Source: Streptomyces naganishii JCM 4654 (GTDB lineage Bacteria > Actinomycetota > Actinomycetes > Streptomycetales > Streptomycetaceae). From it: a stretch of 64,000 nucleotides of DNA. The stretch spans positions 1 to 64,000 of the forward strand of contig NZ_BMVF01000019.1 of assembly GCF_014650575.1 (NCBI RefSeq). The letters run 5' to 3'. Positions 25,784 to 35,071 of the stretch are shown in pieces; the first letter of the stretch is position 1, and each line of letters opens with the position of its first letter. The notes beneath the pieces were generated by a model. The model saw only the letters and a program-made list of their open reading frames with translations. It searched no databases and was not told where the DNA came from. Made by a program: the position numbers and the translations under genes.

Positions 25784-26968
25784 GTGACGCCGGATTACAA
25801 GGGTGACTACCAGGAGCTGGTCGACGAGATCTCGGAGCTGCTCGGCGCGCCGGCCACCCTGGAGAACCGGAACTTCGAGCTGATCGCCTTCGGCGCCTAC
25901 GACGTCGAGGGCGACCTGGACCCGTCGGCCCTGGACCCGGTGCGCACCCGCTCGATCCTCACCCGCCGCTCCACTGCCGCGGTGCGCCACTGGTTCGAGG
26001 GCTTCGGCATCACCCGCGCGACCGGGCCGGTGCGCATCCCGCCCACCCCGGAGGCGGGCGTGTACCGGGGCCGGATCTGCCTTCCGGTACGCCATCGGGG
26101 CGTCGTCCTCGGCTACGTCTGGCTGCTGGACTACGACCCCGGGCCCAGCGAGCAGCAGCTGGCCGCCGCCATGCGGGTGACCGGGCGGATCGGTGCGCTG
26201 CTGGCGGACGAGGCGCAGCACGGCGCGGATCTGACCCGGGAGCTGCGGGCGGTGCTGACCGCCGAGCCCGGCTGGCAGCGGGACATGGCGGTGGCCGAGC
26301 TGCGGACGGCCCTCGGGGTGCGGGCGGACGGACCGCACACGGTGGTGTGCGTGGCGCCGTGGCCCTCGGCCGACCCCGAGGACGCGCCGTCGGTGCGCAC
26401 CCTGCCGGGCGCGACGGCGCTGTGCATGGTGCCCTGGGGCACGGCGGAGCACTGCCTGGCGGTGCTGGTGCGGCTGCGCTCGACGGACACGCCGACCCCG
26501 GCGGTGTCGGCGGCGACGCGGCTGCTGGACCGGGCGGGCGCCGGCGGTGGGGGCGCCCGCGTGGCCGCCGGGGTGGCCGGCGCGCGGCTGGGGCTGGCCC
26601 AGCTCGGGACCGCGTGGACGGAGGCGGTGGCCGCCGCGCGGGCGGCGGCGGCGGAGCCGCGCCTCGGGCCCGTGGCCCAGTGGGCCTCGATCGGCCCGTT
26701 CCGCCTGCTGACCGCGCTGCCCGCGCGGGCCGCGCACGACCCGGCGGTGGGCGTCCTGCTCTCCCCCGCCCACCGGGAGCTCGCCCGCACCGCCGAGGTG
26801 TACCTCGACTGCGCGGGCCAGGCCGGCCGCACCGCCGCCGAGCTGGGGATCCACCGCCAGACCCTGTACTACCGCCTGTCCCGGGTGGAGCAGCTGACCG
26901 GCCTGGACCTCGACGACGGCGAGGACCGCCTGCTGCTGCACATGGCCCTCAAGGCGGCCCGGCTCTAG
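25784..26968 (+). CDS. PucR-family transcriptional regulator of proline catabolism
   Basis: A 394-residue regulator with a sensory N-terminal region (LVDEISELLGAPATLENRNF; a helical/GAF-like module to about 130), a central GGDEF-like PucR domain (about 150-310), and a C-terminal helix-turn-helix (GRTAAELGIHRQTLYYRLSR, LTGLDLDDGEDRLLLHMALK). Divergent placement 181 bp from the PRODH-pruA operon fits the known PutR/PruR-type PucR activators that respond to proline. The start is GTG at 25784. Its TAG overlaps the stop of the convergent TetR gene in the tetranucleotide CTAG. Effector is inferred. Confidence 0.85.
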   Translation: MTPDYKGDYQELVDEISELLGAPATLENRNFELIAFGAYDVEGDLDPSALDPVRTRSILTRRSTAAVRHWFEGFGITRATGPVRIPPTPEAGVYRGRICLPVRHRGVVLGYVWLLDYDPGPSEQQLAAAMRVTGRIGALLADEAQHGADLTRELRAVLTAEPGWQRDMAVAELRTALGVRADGPHTVVCVAPWPSADPEDAPSVRTLPGATALCMVPWGTAEHCLAVLVRLRSTDTPTPAVSAATRLLDRAGAGGGGARVAAGVAGARLGLAQLGTAWTEAVAAARAAAAEPRLGPVAQWASIGPFRLLTALPARAAHDPAVGVLLSPAHRELARTAEVYLDCAGQAGRTAAELGIHRQTLYYRLSRVEQLTGLDLDDGEDRLLLHMALKAARL

Positions 26969-27567
26969 GCTTCCCGGCCGCTTTCCCGGACCCCCGCGAT
27001 CACCCGGCGCAGACCCTCGGTGAGCTGGTCCGCGCCGGTCGCGGAGTCCGGGTCGAACAGCCACTGGACCATCAGCCCCTGGAGCAGGGTCTGGTAGAGC
27101 CTGCCCTCGGTGTCGACGGCCTCCTTGCCGAGGTCGGCCTCGGGGACGTCGCTGAACAGGGGGATCAGCCCGGAGCGCCCCTCCTCCTGGGCCTCGACCA
27201 GCAGCTTGCGCACCTCGGGGAGCCGGTCGCCCTGGAGGATCAGCTCGAAGCTGATCAGCCACACGGCCCGCGACTCGGGCAGGGAGCGGATGACGTTCGC
27301 CCAGACCTCCTGGAAGCGCTCCAGCGAGCCGGCGGGCGTCTCGGTTCTGCCGCCCGCCCCCCAGCCCGGGTCGAAGCGGTCGCCCATCTCCTCGATCAGC
27401 GCGACGTACGCCTTCACGAGCAGGGCGTCCTTCGAGCCGTAGTGGTAGCCGATCGAGGCGAGGTTGGTCCCCGACTCCTTGACGATGTCGCGCGCGGTGG
27501 TGCGTACGAACCCCTTCCGCAGCAGGCAGCGCTTGGCGCCCTCGAGCAGGTCCTCCCGGTGTCCCAT
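26965..27567 (-). CDS. TetR-family repressor of the divergent MFS efflux gene
   Basis: A 200-residue TetR regulator with a typical N-terminal domain (LLEGAKRCLLRKGFVRTTAR, DIVKESGTNLASIGYHYGSK) and a helical effector domain. ATG at 27567 is preferred; an upstream extension lacks support. It is divergent from a 14-helix MFS transporter, and the 123-bp spacer carries palindromes and repeats fit for TetR binding, so it most likely represses the exporter and is relieved by the exported compound. The ligand is unknown. Its stop codon overlaps that of the convergent PucR gene. Confidence 0.87.
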   Translation of the reverse strand: MGHREDLLEGAKRCLLRKGFVRTTARDIVKESGTNLASIGYHYGSKDALLVKAYVALIEEMGDRFDPGWGAGGRTETPAGSLERFQEVWANVIRSLPESRAVWLISFELILQGDRLPEVRKLLVEAQEEGRSGLIPLFSDVPEADLGKEAVDTEGRLYQTLLQGLMVQWLFDPDSATGADQLTEGLRRVIAGVRESGREA

Positions 27568-27595
27568 GACGCCCACCCTACCCGCGATCCATACA

Positions 27596-27659
27596 GCCGT
27601 CCTAGACGGCTGACTTATACGCATGTCTTACACGAGCGACTTATACGAGTGTCCTAGAC
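27596..27659. promoter_or_regulatory. Operator cluster between tetR and MFS gene
   Basis: GCCGTC-CTA-GACGGC (27596-27610) is a perfect palindrome; its core GTCCTAGAC recurs at 27651-27659. Between them GACTTATACG occurs twice (27612-27621 and 27638-27647), 26 bases apart. The second GTCCTAGAC overlaps the MFS -35, fitting repression. Confidence 0.55.
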
Positions 27660-27683
27660 AAGCGTTTAAGACGCCCGTACAGT
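27655..27683 (+). promoter_or_regulatory. Putative promoter giving a leaderless MFS mRNA
   Basis: TAGACA (27655-27660), 17 bases, TACAGT (27678-27683). The MFS ATG at 27691 is 8 bases after the -10, exactly where transcription should begin, and no ribosome site precedes it, so a leaderless transcript is predicted. Confidence 0.45.
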
Positions 27684-27690
27684 CCTCGGC

Positions 27691-29316
27691 ATGACGAACT
27701 CACCCCGCACCACCACGACTTCGGCCGCGCCCCCGGCGCGCGCCGGCCGCCGCGAATGGACCGCGCTCGGCGTGCTGATGCTGCCGCTGCTGCTGGTCTC
27801 GATGGACGTCTCGGTCCTCTACTTCGCCATTCCGGCGATCAGCGCGGACCTCAGGCCGAGCGGCACCCAGCAGCTGTGGATCTTCGACATCTACGCCTTC
27901 GTGCTGGCGGGCCTGCTGATGACCATGGGCGCGCTCGGTGACCGCGTCGGCCGCCGCAGGCTGCTCCTGTTCGGGGCCGCCGCCTTCGGCGCCGCCTCCC
28001 TGGTCGCCGCGTACGCGAACAGCCCGGAAACCCTCATCGCCGCCCGCGCGGTCCTCGGCATCGGCGGCGCGACCCTGATGCCCTCGACCATGGCGCTGGT
28101 CCGCACCCTGTTCACCGACCCCGCCCAGCGGGCGAAGGCGATCGGCGTCTGGTCCGGCGTGATGACCGGCGGCATCGCGCTCGGCTCGGTGCTCAGCGGT
28201 GTCCTGGTGCAGTACTTCTGGTGGGGCTCGGTCTTCCTGGTCAACCTGCCCGCGATGGCCCTGCTGCTGGTGCTCGGCCCGGTCCTGCTGCCGGAGTCGA
28301 AGAACCCCGGGCCCGGCCGCTTCGACCTGCTCGGCGTCCCGCTGTCGATGGCCGCGGTGCTCCCCGTCGTCTACGGCCTGAAGGAGATCCCCTCCGAGGG
28401 CTGGCACCCGCTCTACGTCGTCTGTGTCACCGTCGGCCTGCTCTTCGCCGCCCTGTTCGTGCACCGCCAGCGCACCGCGGCCTCGCCGATGATCCCGCCG
28501 GCCCTGTTCCGCGGCCGGGGCTTCGCCCCCGCGGTGGTCCTGAACCTGGTGTCCGCGTTCGCGATGATGGGCTCCGCCTTCTTCACCACGCAGTACCTGC
28601 AGTCGGTGCTCGGCAAGAGCGCGATGGAGGCGGCCCTGTGGTCGCTGCTGCCCTCGGTGCCGATCGGCATGGCCGCCCCGCTGGCGGCCGCGCTGGTGCG
28701 CAAGGGCGTCGAGCGGGCGTACGTCGTCACGGCGGGCTTCGCGATCGCCGCGGGCGGCTACGGGATGCTGGCCCTGGCCGACACGGACTCGCTGTGGCTG
28801 GTGCTGACCGCGTGCGCGGTCCTCGCCTCGGGGATCGTGATGGTCATGTCCCAGATGACGGACCTGGCCCTGAGCGCGGCCCCGGTGGAACGCGCGGGCA
28901 CGGCCTCCTCACTGCTGGAGACCGGCTCGGAATTCGGCGGCGCGCTGGGGATGGCGGTGCTGGGCTCGATCGGTACGGCGCTCTACCGCCACGGCATCCC
29001 GGCGAGCGCCCCGGCCCCGGCCCACGAGACCCTCGGCGGCGCGCTGGCGGTGGCCCGGCACCTTCCGGGGCGCACGGGAGACGCCCTGGTGGCGACGGCA
29101 CGGGAGGCCTTCACCCACGGCATGGAGGGCGCGGGCGTCGCGGGAGCGGTGGTACTGGCCCTGGCGGCGGTGGGCGCGGCGACGACGCTGCGTGGAGAAC
29201 GCCGGACAAGCCCGGTCAGCCCGTCCGGCGTTCGAGGAGGAGGCCGTTCAGGCCGGAGCGGGGATCCGGTGGCTACGGCCCCCGGCCCGGCCGGCCTCAA
29301 CGGCGCTCACGACTAG
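27691..29316 (+). CDS. MFS multidrug efflux transporter, DHA2 (14-TMS) family
   Basis: A 541-residue membrane transporter, probably a drug/proton antiporter. Helix 1 reads LGVLMLPLLLVSMDVSVLYF; motif A-like LGDRVGRRRLLLFGAAAFG lies after helix 2; the ARAVLGIGGATLMPSTMALV block and motif C-like GVMTGGIALGSVLSGVL are typical of DHA2 exporters. About 14 hydrophobic segments run to residue about 500. The last 39 residues (503 onward) are Ser/Arg/Gly-rich and encoded by repeat-like DNA (see 29197-29263), so the original stop may have been lost. Controlled by the divergent TetR. Confidence 0.9.
   Translation: MTNSPRTTTTSAAPPARAGRREWTALGVLMLPLLLVSMDVSVLYFAIPAISADLRPSGTQQLWIFDIYAFVLAGLLMTMGALGDRVGRRRLLLFGAAAFGAASLVAAYANSPETLIAARAVLGIGGATLMPSTMALVRTLFTDPAQRAKAIGVWSGVMTGGIALGSVLSGVLVQYFWWGSVFLVNLPAMALLLVLGPVLLPESKNPGPGRFDLLGVPLSMAAVLPVVYGLKEIPSEGWHPLYVVCVTVGLLFAALFVHRQRTAASPMIPPALFRGRGFAPAVVLNLVSAFAMMGSAFFTTQYLQSVLGKSAMEAALWSLLPSVPIGMAAPLAAALVRKGVERAYVVTAGFAIAAGGYGMLALADTDSLWLVLTACAVLASGIVMVMSQMTDLALSAAPVERAGTASSLLETGSEFGGALGMAVLGSIGTALYRHGIPASAPAPAHETLGGALAVARHLPGRTGDALVATAREAFTHGMEGAGVAGAVVLALAAVGAATTLRGERRTSPVSPSGVRGGGRSGRSGDPVATAPGPAGLNGAHD
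29197..29263 (+). repeat. Dispersed hairpin repeat, copy A, inside the MFS 3' end
   Basis: GAACGCCGGAC (29197-29207) and GTCCGGCGTTC (29223-29233) form an 11-bp hairpin. The stretch 29217-29263 is almost identical (about 45 of 47 positions) to the minus strand at 60403-60358. I associate this sequence with an intergenic repeat common in Streptomyces; here it lies within the open frame. Confidence 0.7.
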
Positions 29317-29503
29317 GGCCTCTCTTCCGGATCTTGCCGCCGGTCGCGGTGGCTGGCACGCACATCTGCGGCGTTGTCGTCGGTCGCCGACGCTCCGCGT
29401 CGACTCCCTCCTCCGCCTTGCATCTGCACGCACCAGCCACCGCTCGGGTCTGCCGGGAGGCGAGGCGGCTCGGAGCCGGCCTGATCCGGAAGAAAGGCCC
29501 TAG
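29313..29503. mobile_element. MITE-like palindromic element between convergent genes
   Basis: A 191-bp non-coding element with 18-bp terminal inverted repeats, left GGGCCTCTCTTCCGGATC (29316-29333) and right its complement with one mismatch (29482-29500), flanked by CTAG at 29313-29316 and 29500-29503. Inner arms GCGGTGGCTGG (29346-29356) and CCAGCCACCGC (29433-29443) make it one long imperfect palindrome. No transposase is encoded. The flanking CTAG copies supply the stop codons of both the MFS gene and serA, consistent with target-site duplication at a shared CTAG. Confidence 0.65.
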
Positions 29504-31089
29504 ACCAGGTTCACCGACCGGGCGGAGGTCGCGCCGATCTCGGCGGCGACCTCCGCGAGGACGTTGGCGGGCACCGTGTCGTCCACCGTCAGGACGGCCA
29601 GTGCCTCCCCGCCCGCGGCGGCCCGCGCGACCTGCATCCCCGCGATGTTGATGCCGGCCTCGCCGATGACCCGGCCGACCGTGCCGACCACGCCGGGACG
29701 GTCCTCGTAGCGCAGGACGACCATGTGGTCGGCGAGCGCGAGGTCGACGTCGTAGTCACCGACCGCGACGATCTTCTGGACGTGCTTGGGGCCGGCCAGC
29801 GTGCCGGAGACCGAGACCTCCTGGCCGTCGGCGAGGGTGCCGCGGACGGTGACGACGTTGCGGTGGTCGGCCGACTCGGAGCTGGTGGTCAGGCGGACCT
29901 CGACGCCGCGCTCCTGGGCGAACAGGGGGGCGTTGACGTAGGAGACCGTCTCGTCGACGACGTCCTCGAAGACGCCCTTGAGCGCGGAGAGCTCGAGCAC
30001 CTTCACGTCGTGCTGGGTGATCTCGCCGTAGACCTCGACGTCGAGGCGGACGGCGACCTCGCCCGCGAGGGCGGTGAAGATGCGGCCGAGGCGCTCGGCG
30101 AGCGGCAGGCCCGGCTTGACGTCCTCGGCGATGACACCGCCCTGGACGTTGACCGCGTCCGGCACCAGCTCGCCGGCGAGGGCCAGGCGCACCGAGCGGG
30201 CGACGGCGATGCCGGCCTTCTCCTGGGCCTCGTCGGTGGAGGCGCCCAGGTGCGGGGTGCAGACGACCTGGTCGAACTCGAACAGCGGGGAGTCGGTGCA
30301 CGGCTCCTTCGCGTACACGTCCAGGCCGGCGCCGGCGACGCGGCCCTCCTTGAGCGCCGAGTACAGCGCCTCCTCGTCGACGATGCCGCCGCGCGCGGCG
30401 TTGACGATGCGCACGCTCGGCTTGACCTTGCGCAGCGCCTCGTCGCCGATCAGGCCGAGGGTCTCGGGGGTCTTGGGCAGGTGGACGGTGATGAAGTCGG
30501 AGACCTCGAGCAGCTCGTCCAGGGTCAGCACCTTGACGCCCATCTGCGCGGCCCGCGCGGGCTGGACGTAGGGGTCGTAGGCGACGACCTTCATGCCGAA
30601 GGCGGACATGCGCTGGGCGACGAGGGCGCCGATGCGGCCGAGGCCGACCACGCCGAGCGTCTTCTCGGCCAGCTCCACGCCGGTGTACTTGCTGCGCTTC
30701 CACTCGGCGTTCTTCAGCGCCGCGTTGGCCTGCGGGATGTTGCGGGCGGTGGCGAGGATGAGACCGCAGGCCAGCTCGGCGGCGGTCACGATGTTGGAGG
30801 TCGGGGCGTTGACGACCATCACGCCGGCCTTGGTGGCGGCGGAGACGTCGACGTTGTCCAGGCCGACGCCGGCCCGGGCGACGACCTTGAGCCGCTTCGC
30901 GGCGGCGATGGCCTCGGCGTCGACCTTGGTGGCCGAGCGGATGAGGATCGCGTCCACGTCGGCGATGGCGGGGAGCAGTTCGGCGCGGTCGGCGCCGTTG
31001 CAGTGCCGGATCTCGAAGTCCGGGCCGAGCGCGTCGACGGTCGCGGGCGACAGCTCTTCAGCGATGAGTACGACGGGTTTCGAGCTCAC
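29500..31089 (-). CDS. serA: D-3-phosphoglycerate dehydrogenase
   Basis: A 529-residue first enzyme of serine synthesis. The catalytic/NAD part (1-310) has ARAGVGLDNVDVSAATKAGV, LGVVGLGRIGALVAQRM, NAARGGIVDEEAL (Arg), GAGLDVYAKEP (Glu), TPHLGAST (His). An intervening ASB domain (315-450) and a C-terminal ACT domain (VVLRYEDRPGVVGTVGRVIG) match the long Mycobacterium-type SerA subject to serine feedback. GTG at 31089 is chosen because GAGG lies 6 bases before it; an in-frame GTG at 31101 lacks a site. A hairpin (31116-31133) lies just before the ribosome site. It follows the ilvBNC operon after a terminator. Confidence 0.95.
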   Translation of the reverse strand: MSSKPVVLIAEELSPATVDALGPDFEIRHCNGADRAELLPAIADVDAILIRSATKVDAEAIAAAKRLKVVARAGVGLDNVDVSAATKAGVMVVNAPTSNIVTAAELACGLILATARNIPQANAALKNAEWKRSKYTGVELAEKTLGVVGLGRIGALVAQRMSAFGMKVVAYDPYVQPARAAQMGVKVLTLDELLEVSDFITVHLPKTPETLGLIGDEALRKVKPSVRIVNAARGGIVDEEALYSALKEGRVAGAGLDVYAKEPCTDSPLFEFDQVVCTPHLGASTDEAQEKAGIAVARSVRLALAGELVPDAVNVQGGVIAEDVKPGLPLAERLGRIFTALAGEVAVRLDVEVYGEITQHDVKVLELSALKGVFEDVVDETVSYVNAPLFAQERGVEVRLTTSSESADHRNVVTVRGTLADGQEVSVSGTLAGPKHVQKIVAVGDYDVDLALADHMVVLRYEDRPGVVGTVGRVIGEAGINIAGMQVARAAAGGEALAVLTVDDTVPANVLAEVAAEIGATSARSVNLV

Positions 31090-31200
31090 GTGAGTCCTCA
31101 CAAGTCCAATGCGGACGGCCGTCCCGACGGCCGCTGGCGGAGGGGTGCTAGCCGCGTGGAAGACGCACGACGCTGTGGGCCTGACGCGTTGTTGTGCAGC

Positions 31201-31206
31201 AGTCTA
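31201..31206 (-). promoter_or_regulatory. Possible -10 box of serA
   Basis: TAGACT on the minus strand, which would start transcription near 31194 and give a leader of about 105 nt; no good -35 is visible at 17-18 bases. Confidence 0.3.
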
Positions 31207-31324
31207 GTGGCGTCGCGACCGCCGTATTGCGCCGCTGCGGAAGGATCACCCGTCCGTGGCTGGACGGGGTGGACAACGCCGCGAATCCACCGTGAACTCC
31301 GACGTTACCCCGGGTTCGCCGAAG

Positions 31325-31351
31325 AGGCCGGGGCGTTCCCGCACCCGGCCT
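31325..31351 (-). terminator. Terminator of the ilvB-ilvN-ilvC operon
   Basis: AGGCCGGG (31325-31332) and CCCGGCCT (31344-31351) pair over 8 bp around an 11-nt loop, 13 bases after the ilvC stop. Confidence 0.6.
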
Positions 31352-31364
31352 CCTGGCGTGAGGA

Positions 31365-32363
<999 letters not shown>

Positions 32364-32401
32364 TTTGGGTTCTCTCCTTGGTGTGCGGGTTGTGCGTCCC
32401 A

Positions 32402-32448
32402 CCGTATGCCGGTGAGGGGAAGGGAAGTTTCGGGGTCTCGGCATACGG
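32402..32448. promoter_or_regulatory. Inverted repeat in the ilvN-ilvC spacer
   Basis: CCGTATGCCG (32402-32411) and CGGCATACGG (32439-32448) are exact 10-bp inverted repeats 27 bases apart, lying 39 bases before ilvC. It may be an RNA stem in the ilvC leader or an operator; no U-tract follows. Confidence 0.35.
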
Positions 32449-32473
32449 GCGGCCGGTGTCACCCGGCCGCCCG
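32446..32473 (-). terminator. Hairpin after ilvN
   Basis: CGGGCGGCCGG (32446-32456) and CCGGCCGCCCG (32463-32473) form a perfect 11-bp stem with a 6-nt loop 9 bases past the ilvN stop; probably a partial terminator within the operon. Confidence 0.6.
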
Positions 32474-32482
32474 AACGCGCCG

Positions 32483-33010
32483 CTACGCCGAACGGTCGAG
32501 GGCGCGCAGCGACCGGTCGGTGATCGAACGGGCGCCGCGGCCGATCGCGATCGTGCCGGACTGGACCAGCTCCTTGACGCCGAACGGCTCGAGCATCTTG
32601 AGCATGGCCGAGAGCTTGTCGCTGCTGCCGGTGGCCTCGATGGTCACCGCCTCCGGGGAGACGTCGACGGTCTTGGCGCGGAACAACTGGACGATCTCGA
32701 CGATCTGGGAGCGGGTCTCGTTGTCGGCGCGCACCTTCACCAGGACGAGTTCGCGCTGCACGGCCTGCGAGGGCTCCAGCTCGACGATCTTGAGCACGTT
32801 GACGAGCTTGTTGAGCTGCTTGGTCACCTGTTCCAGCGGCAGGTCCTCGACGCTGACCACGATGGTGATGCGGGAGATGTCGGGGTGCTCGGTGACGCCG
32901 ACCGCGAGCGAGTCGATGTTGAACCCGCGGCGGGAGAACAGGGCGGCGATCCGGGCGAGGATGCCGGGGGTGTTCTCGACCAGGACCGAGAGCGTGTGCT
33001 TGGTGGACAT
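32483..33010 (-). CDS. ilvN: Acetolactate synthase small (regulatory) subunit
   Basis: A 175-residue ACT-domain subunit giving valine feedback control and full activity to IlvB. The first ACT domain reads TLSVLVENTPGILARIAALF and RRGFNIDSLAVGVTEHPDIS; the C-terminal half has the usual ALS_ss_C features (VDVSPEAVTIEATGSSDKL, GARSITDRSLRALDRSA). Length is standard. It begins 42 bases after ilvB on the same strand. Confidence 0.96.
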   Translation of the reverse strand: MSTKHTLSVLVENTPGILARIAALFSRRGFNIDSLAVGVTEHPDISRITIVVSVEDLPLEQVTKQLNKLVNVLKIVELEPSQAVQRELVLVKVRADNETRSQIVEIVQLFRAKTVDVSPEAVTIEATGSSDKLSAMLKMLEPFGVKELVQSGTIAIGRGARSITDRSLRALDRSA

Positions 33011-33052
33011 GACGGTCGTACCTTCCTGAAGTCCTCGGGGGTCCCGGCGCTC

Positions 33053-34909
33053 TCAGTCGTCCTCGTTGTCGCCGAAGTCGGGGCGGACGTCCCGGGCGGC
33101 CATGATCTCGTCGTTGGAGGTGCCGGCGGCGACCATCGGCCACACCATGGCGTCCTCGTGGACGATGAAGTCGACGACGACCGGGCGGTCGTTGACCGAG
33201 TTCGCCTCCTCGATGACCTTGTCCAGGTCGTCCGGGGACTCGCAGCGGATGGCGTAGCAGCCCATGGCCTCCGACAGCTTCACGAAGTCGGGGACGCGGG
33301 TGCCGGCGCTCGGCCCCTTGGGCTCGGCGCCCGGCCCGGAGTGCAGCACCGTGTTGCTGTAGCGCTGGTTGTAGAACAGGGTCTGCCACTGGCGGACCAT
33401 CCCCAGGGCGCCGTTGTTGATGATGGCGACCTTGATCGGGATGTTGTTCAGGGCGCAGGTGGTGAGCTCCTGGTTGGTCATCTGGAAGCAGCCGTCGCCG
33501 TCGATCGCCCAGACCGTACGGCCGGGCTGCCCCGCCTTGGCGCCCATCGCGGCCGGGACCGCGTAGCCCATCGTTCCGGCGCCGCCGGAGTTCAGCCAGG
33601 TGGCGGGCTGCTCGTACTGGACGAAGTGCGCCGCCCACATCTGGTGCTGGCCGACGCCCGCCGCGAAGATCGTGCCCTCGGGGGCGAGCTGCCCGATCCG
33701 CTGGATGACCTGCTGCGGGGACAGGGAGCCGTCCTCCGGCTGGTCGTAGCCGAGCGGGTAGGTGTCGCGCCAGCGGCTGAGGTCCTTCCACCAGGCGGTG
33801 TAGTCGCCCTTGTGGCCCTCGCTGTGCTCCTTCTGGACGGCCTGGATGAGGTCGGCGAGGACCTCGCGGGCGTCTCCGACGATCGGCACGTCGGCAGCGC
33901 GGTTCTTGCCGATCTCGGCCGGGTCGATGTCGGCGTGGACGATCTTGGCGTACGGGGCGAAGCTGTCCAGCTTGCCGGTGACGCGGTCGTCGAAGCGGGC
34001 TCCGAGGGCGACGATCAGGTCGGCCTTCTGCAGCGCGGTGACGGCGGTGACCGCACCGTGCATGCCCGGCATTCCCACGTGCAGCGGGTGGCTGTCGGGG
34101 AATGCGCCGAGCGCCATCAGTGTGGTGGTGACGGGCGCTCCGGTGAGTTCCGCGAGGACCTTCAGCTCGGCGGTGGCGCCGGCCTTGATCACGCCGCCGC
34201 CGACGTAGAGGACGGGGCGGCGGGCGGAGGTGATGAGCTTGGCCGCCTCGCGGATCTGCTTGGCGTGCGGCTTGGTGACGGGCCGGTAGCCCGGCAGGTC
34301 CATCACCGGCGGCCAGGAGAAGGTGGTCCTCGCCTGGAGGGCGTCCTTGGCGATGTCGACCAGGACCGGGCCGGGGCGGCCGGTGGAGGCGATGTGGAAC
34401 GCCTGCGCGATCACCCGCGGGATGTCCTCGGCCTTGGTGACCAGGAAGTTGTGCTTGGTGATCGGCATGGTGATGCCGACGATGTCCGCCTCCTGGAAGG
34501 CGTCCGTGCCGATCGAGGAGGACGCCACCTGGCCGGTGATCGCGACCAGCGGGACGGAGTCCATGTGGGCGTCGGCGATCGGGGTGACCAGGTTGGTGGC
34601 GCCGGGGCCCGAGGTGGCCATGCAGACGCCGACCTTGCCGGTGGCCTGCGCGTAGCCGGTGGCGGCGTGGCCGGCGCCCTGCTCGTGCCGGACCAGCACG
34701 TGGCGCACCCGCGTGGAGTCCATCAGGGGGTCGTACGCCGGAAGGATCGCACCACCGGGAATGCCGAATACGGTGTCGGCGCCGACCTCCTCGAGAGAGC
34801 GAATGAGGGACTGCGCACCCGTGACGTGCTCGGGAGCGGACTGGTGTCCTCCGGATCGGGGCCGCGGCTGCGGGTGATGGGCCCCGGTGGCCTGCTCGGT
34901 CATCGGCAT
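33053..34909 (-). CDS. ilvB: Acetolactate synthase large (catalytic) subunit
   Basis: A 618-residue ThDP/FAD enzyme catalysing the first common step to valine, leucine and isoleucine. It shows VFGIPGGAILPAYDPL, HEQGAGHAATGYAQATGKVG (catalytic Glu), and the ThDP motif GDGCFQMTNQELTTCALNN. The start is either ATG at 34909 (MPMTEQ) or 34903; a purine-rich GAGAAGAG precedes both and the longer form is given. A 13-residue leader peptide and an intrinsic terminator in the 160-nt leader indicate attenuation by branched-chain aminoacyl-tRNA. Followed by ilvN and ilvC. Confidence 0.97.
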   Translation of the reverse strand: MPMTEQATGAHHPQPRPRSGGHQSAPEHVTGAQSLIRSLEEVGADTVFGIPGGAILPAYDPLMDSTRVRHVLVRHEQGAGHAATGYAQATGKVGVCMATSGPGATNLVTPIADAHMDSVPLVAITGQVASSSIGTDAFQEADIVGITMPITKHNFLVTKAEDIPRVIAQAFHIASTGRPGPVLVDIAKDALQARTTFSWPPVMDLPGYRPVTKPHAKQIREAAKLITSARRPVLYVGGGVIKAGATAELKVLAELTGAPVTTTLMALGAFPDSHPLHVGMPGMHGAVTAVTALQKADLIVALGARFDDRVTGKLDSFAPYAKIVHADIDPAEIGKNRAADVPIVGDAREVLADLIQAVQKEHSEGHKGDYTAWWKDLSRWRDTYPLGYDQPEDGSLSPQQVIQRIGQLAPEGTIFAAGVGQHQMWAAHFVQYEQPATWLNSGGAGTMGYAVPAAMGAKAGQPGRTVWAIDGDGCFQMTNQELTTCALNNIPIKVAIINNGALGMVRQWQTLFYNQRYSNTVLHSGPGAEPKGPSAGTRVPDFVKLSEAMGCYAIRCESPDDLDKVIEEANSVNDRPVVVDFIVHEDAMVWPMVAAGTSNDEIMAARDVRPDFGDNEDD

Positions 34910-34982
34910 TCTCTTCTCGATGCTGAGGGTTTTTGCGAGGTTTGTGCGGTGTGCGATTGCCGCTCGGGGGTGCCCGTGCAAC

Positions 34983-35016
34983 AAAAAACCCCTCGTGCCG
35001 TAAGGCAAGCGAGGGG
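34983..35016 (-). terminator. ilvB attenuator
   Basis: On the minus strand CCCCTCG and CGAGGGG (35016-34989), with an extra inner TGCC/GGCA pairing, followed by a run of six T (34988-34983), rare in this genome. It lies 74 nt before ilvB and 56 nt after the leader stop: a classical attenuator. Confidence 0.85.
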
Positions 35017-35071
35017 AGCGCGCCGGTGAGGGTCGCTGGGGATTCCGGATGTCATCCGGTGGGGTCCCAGC

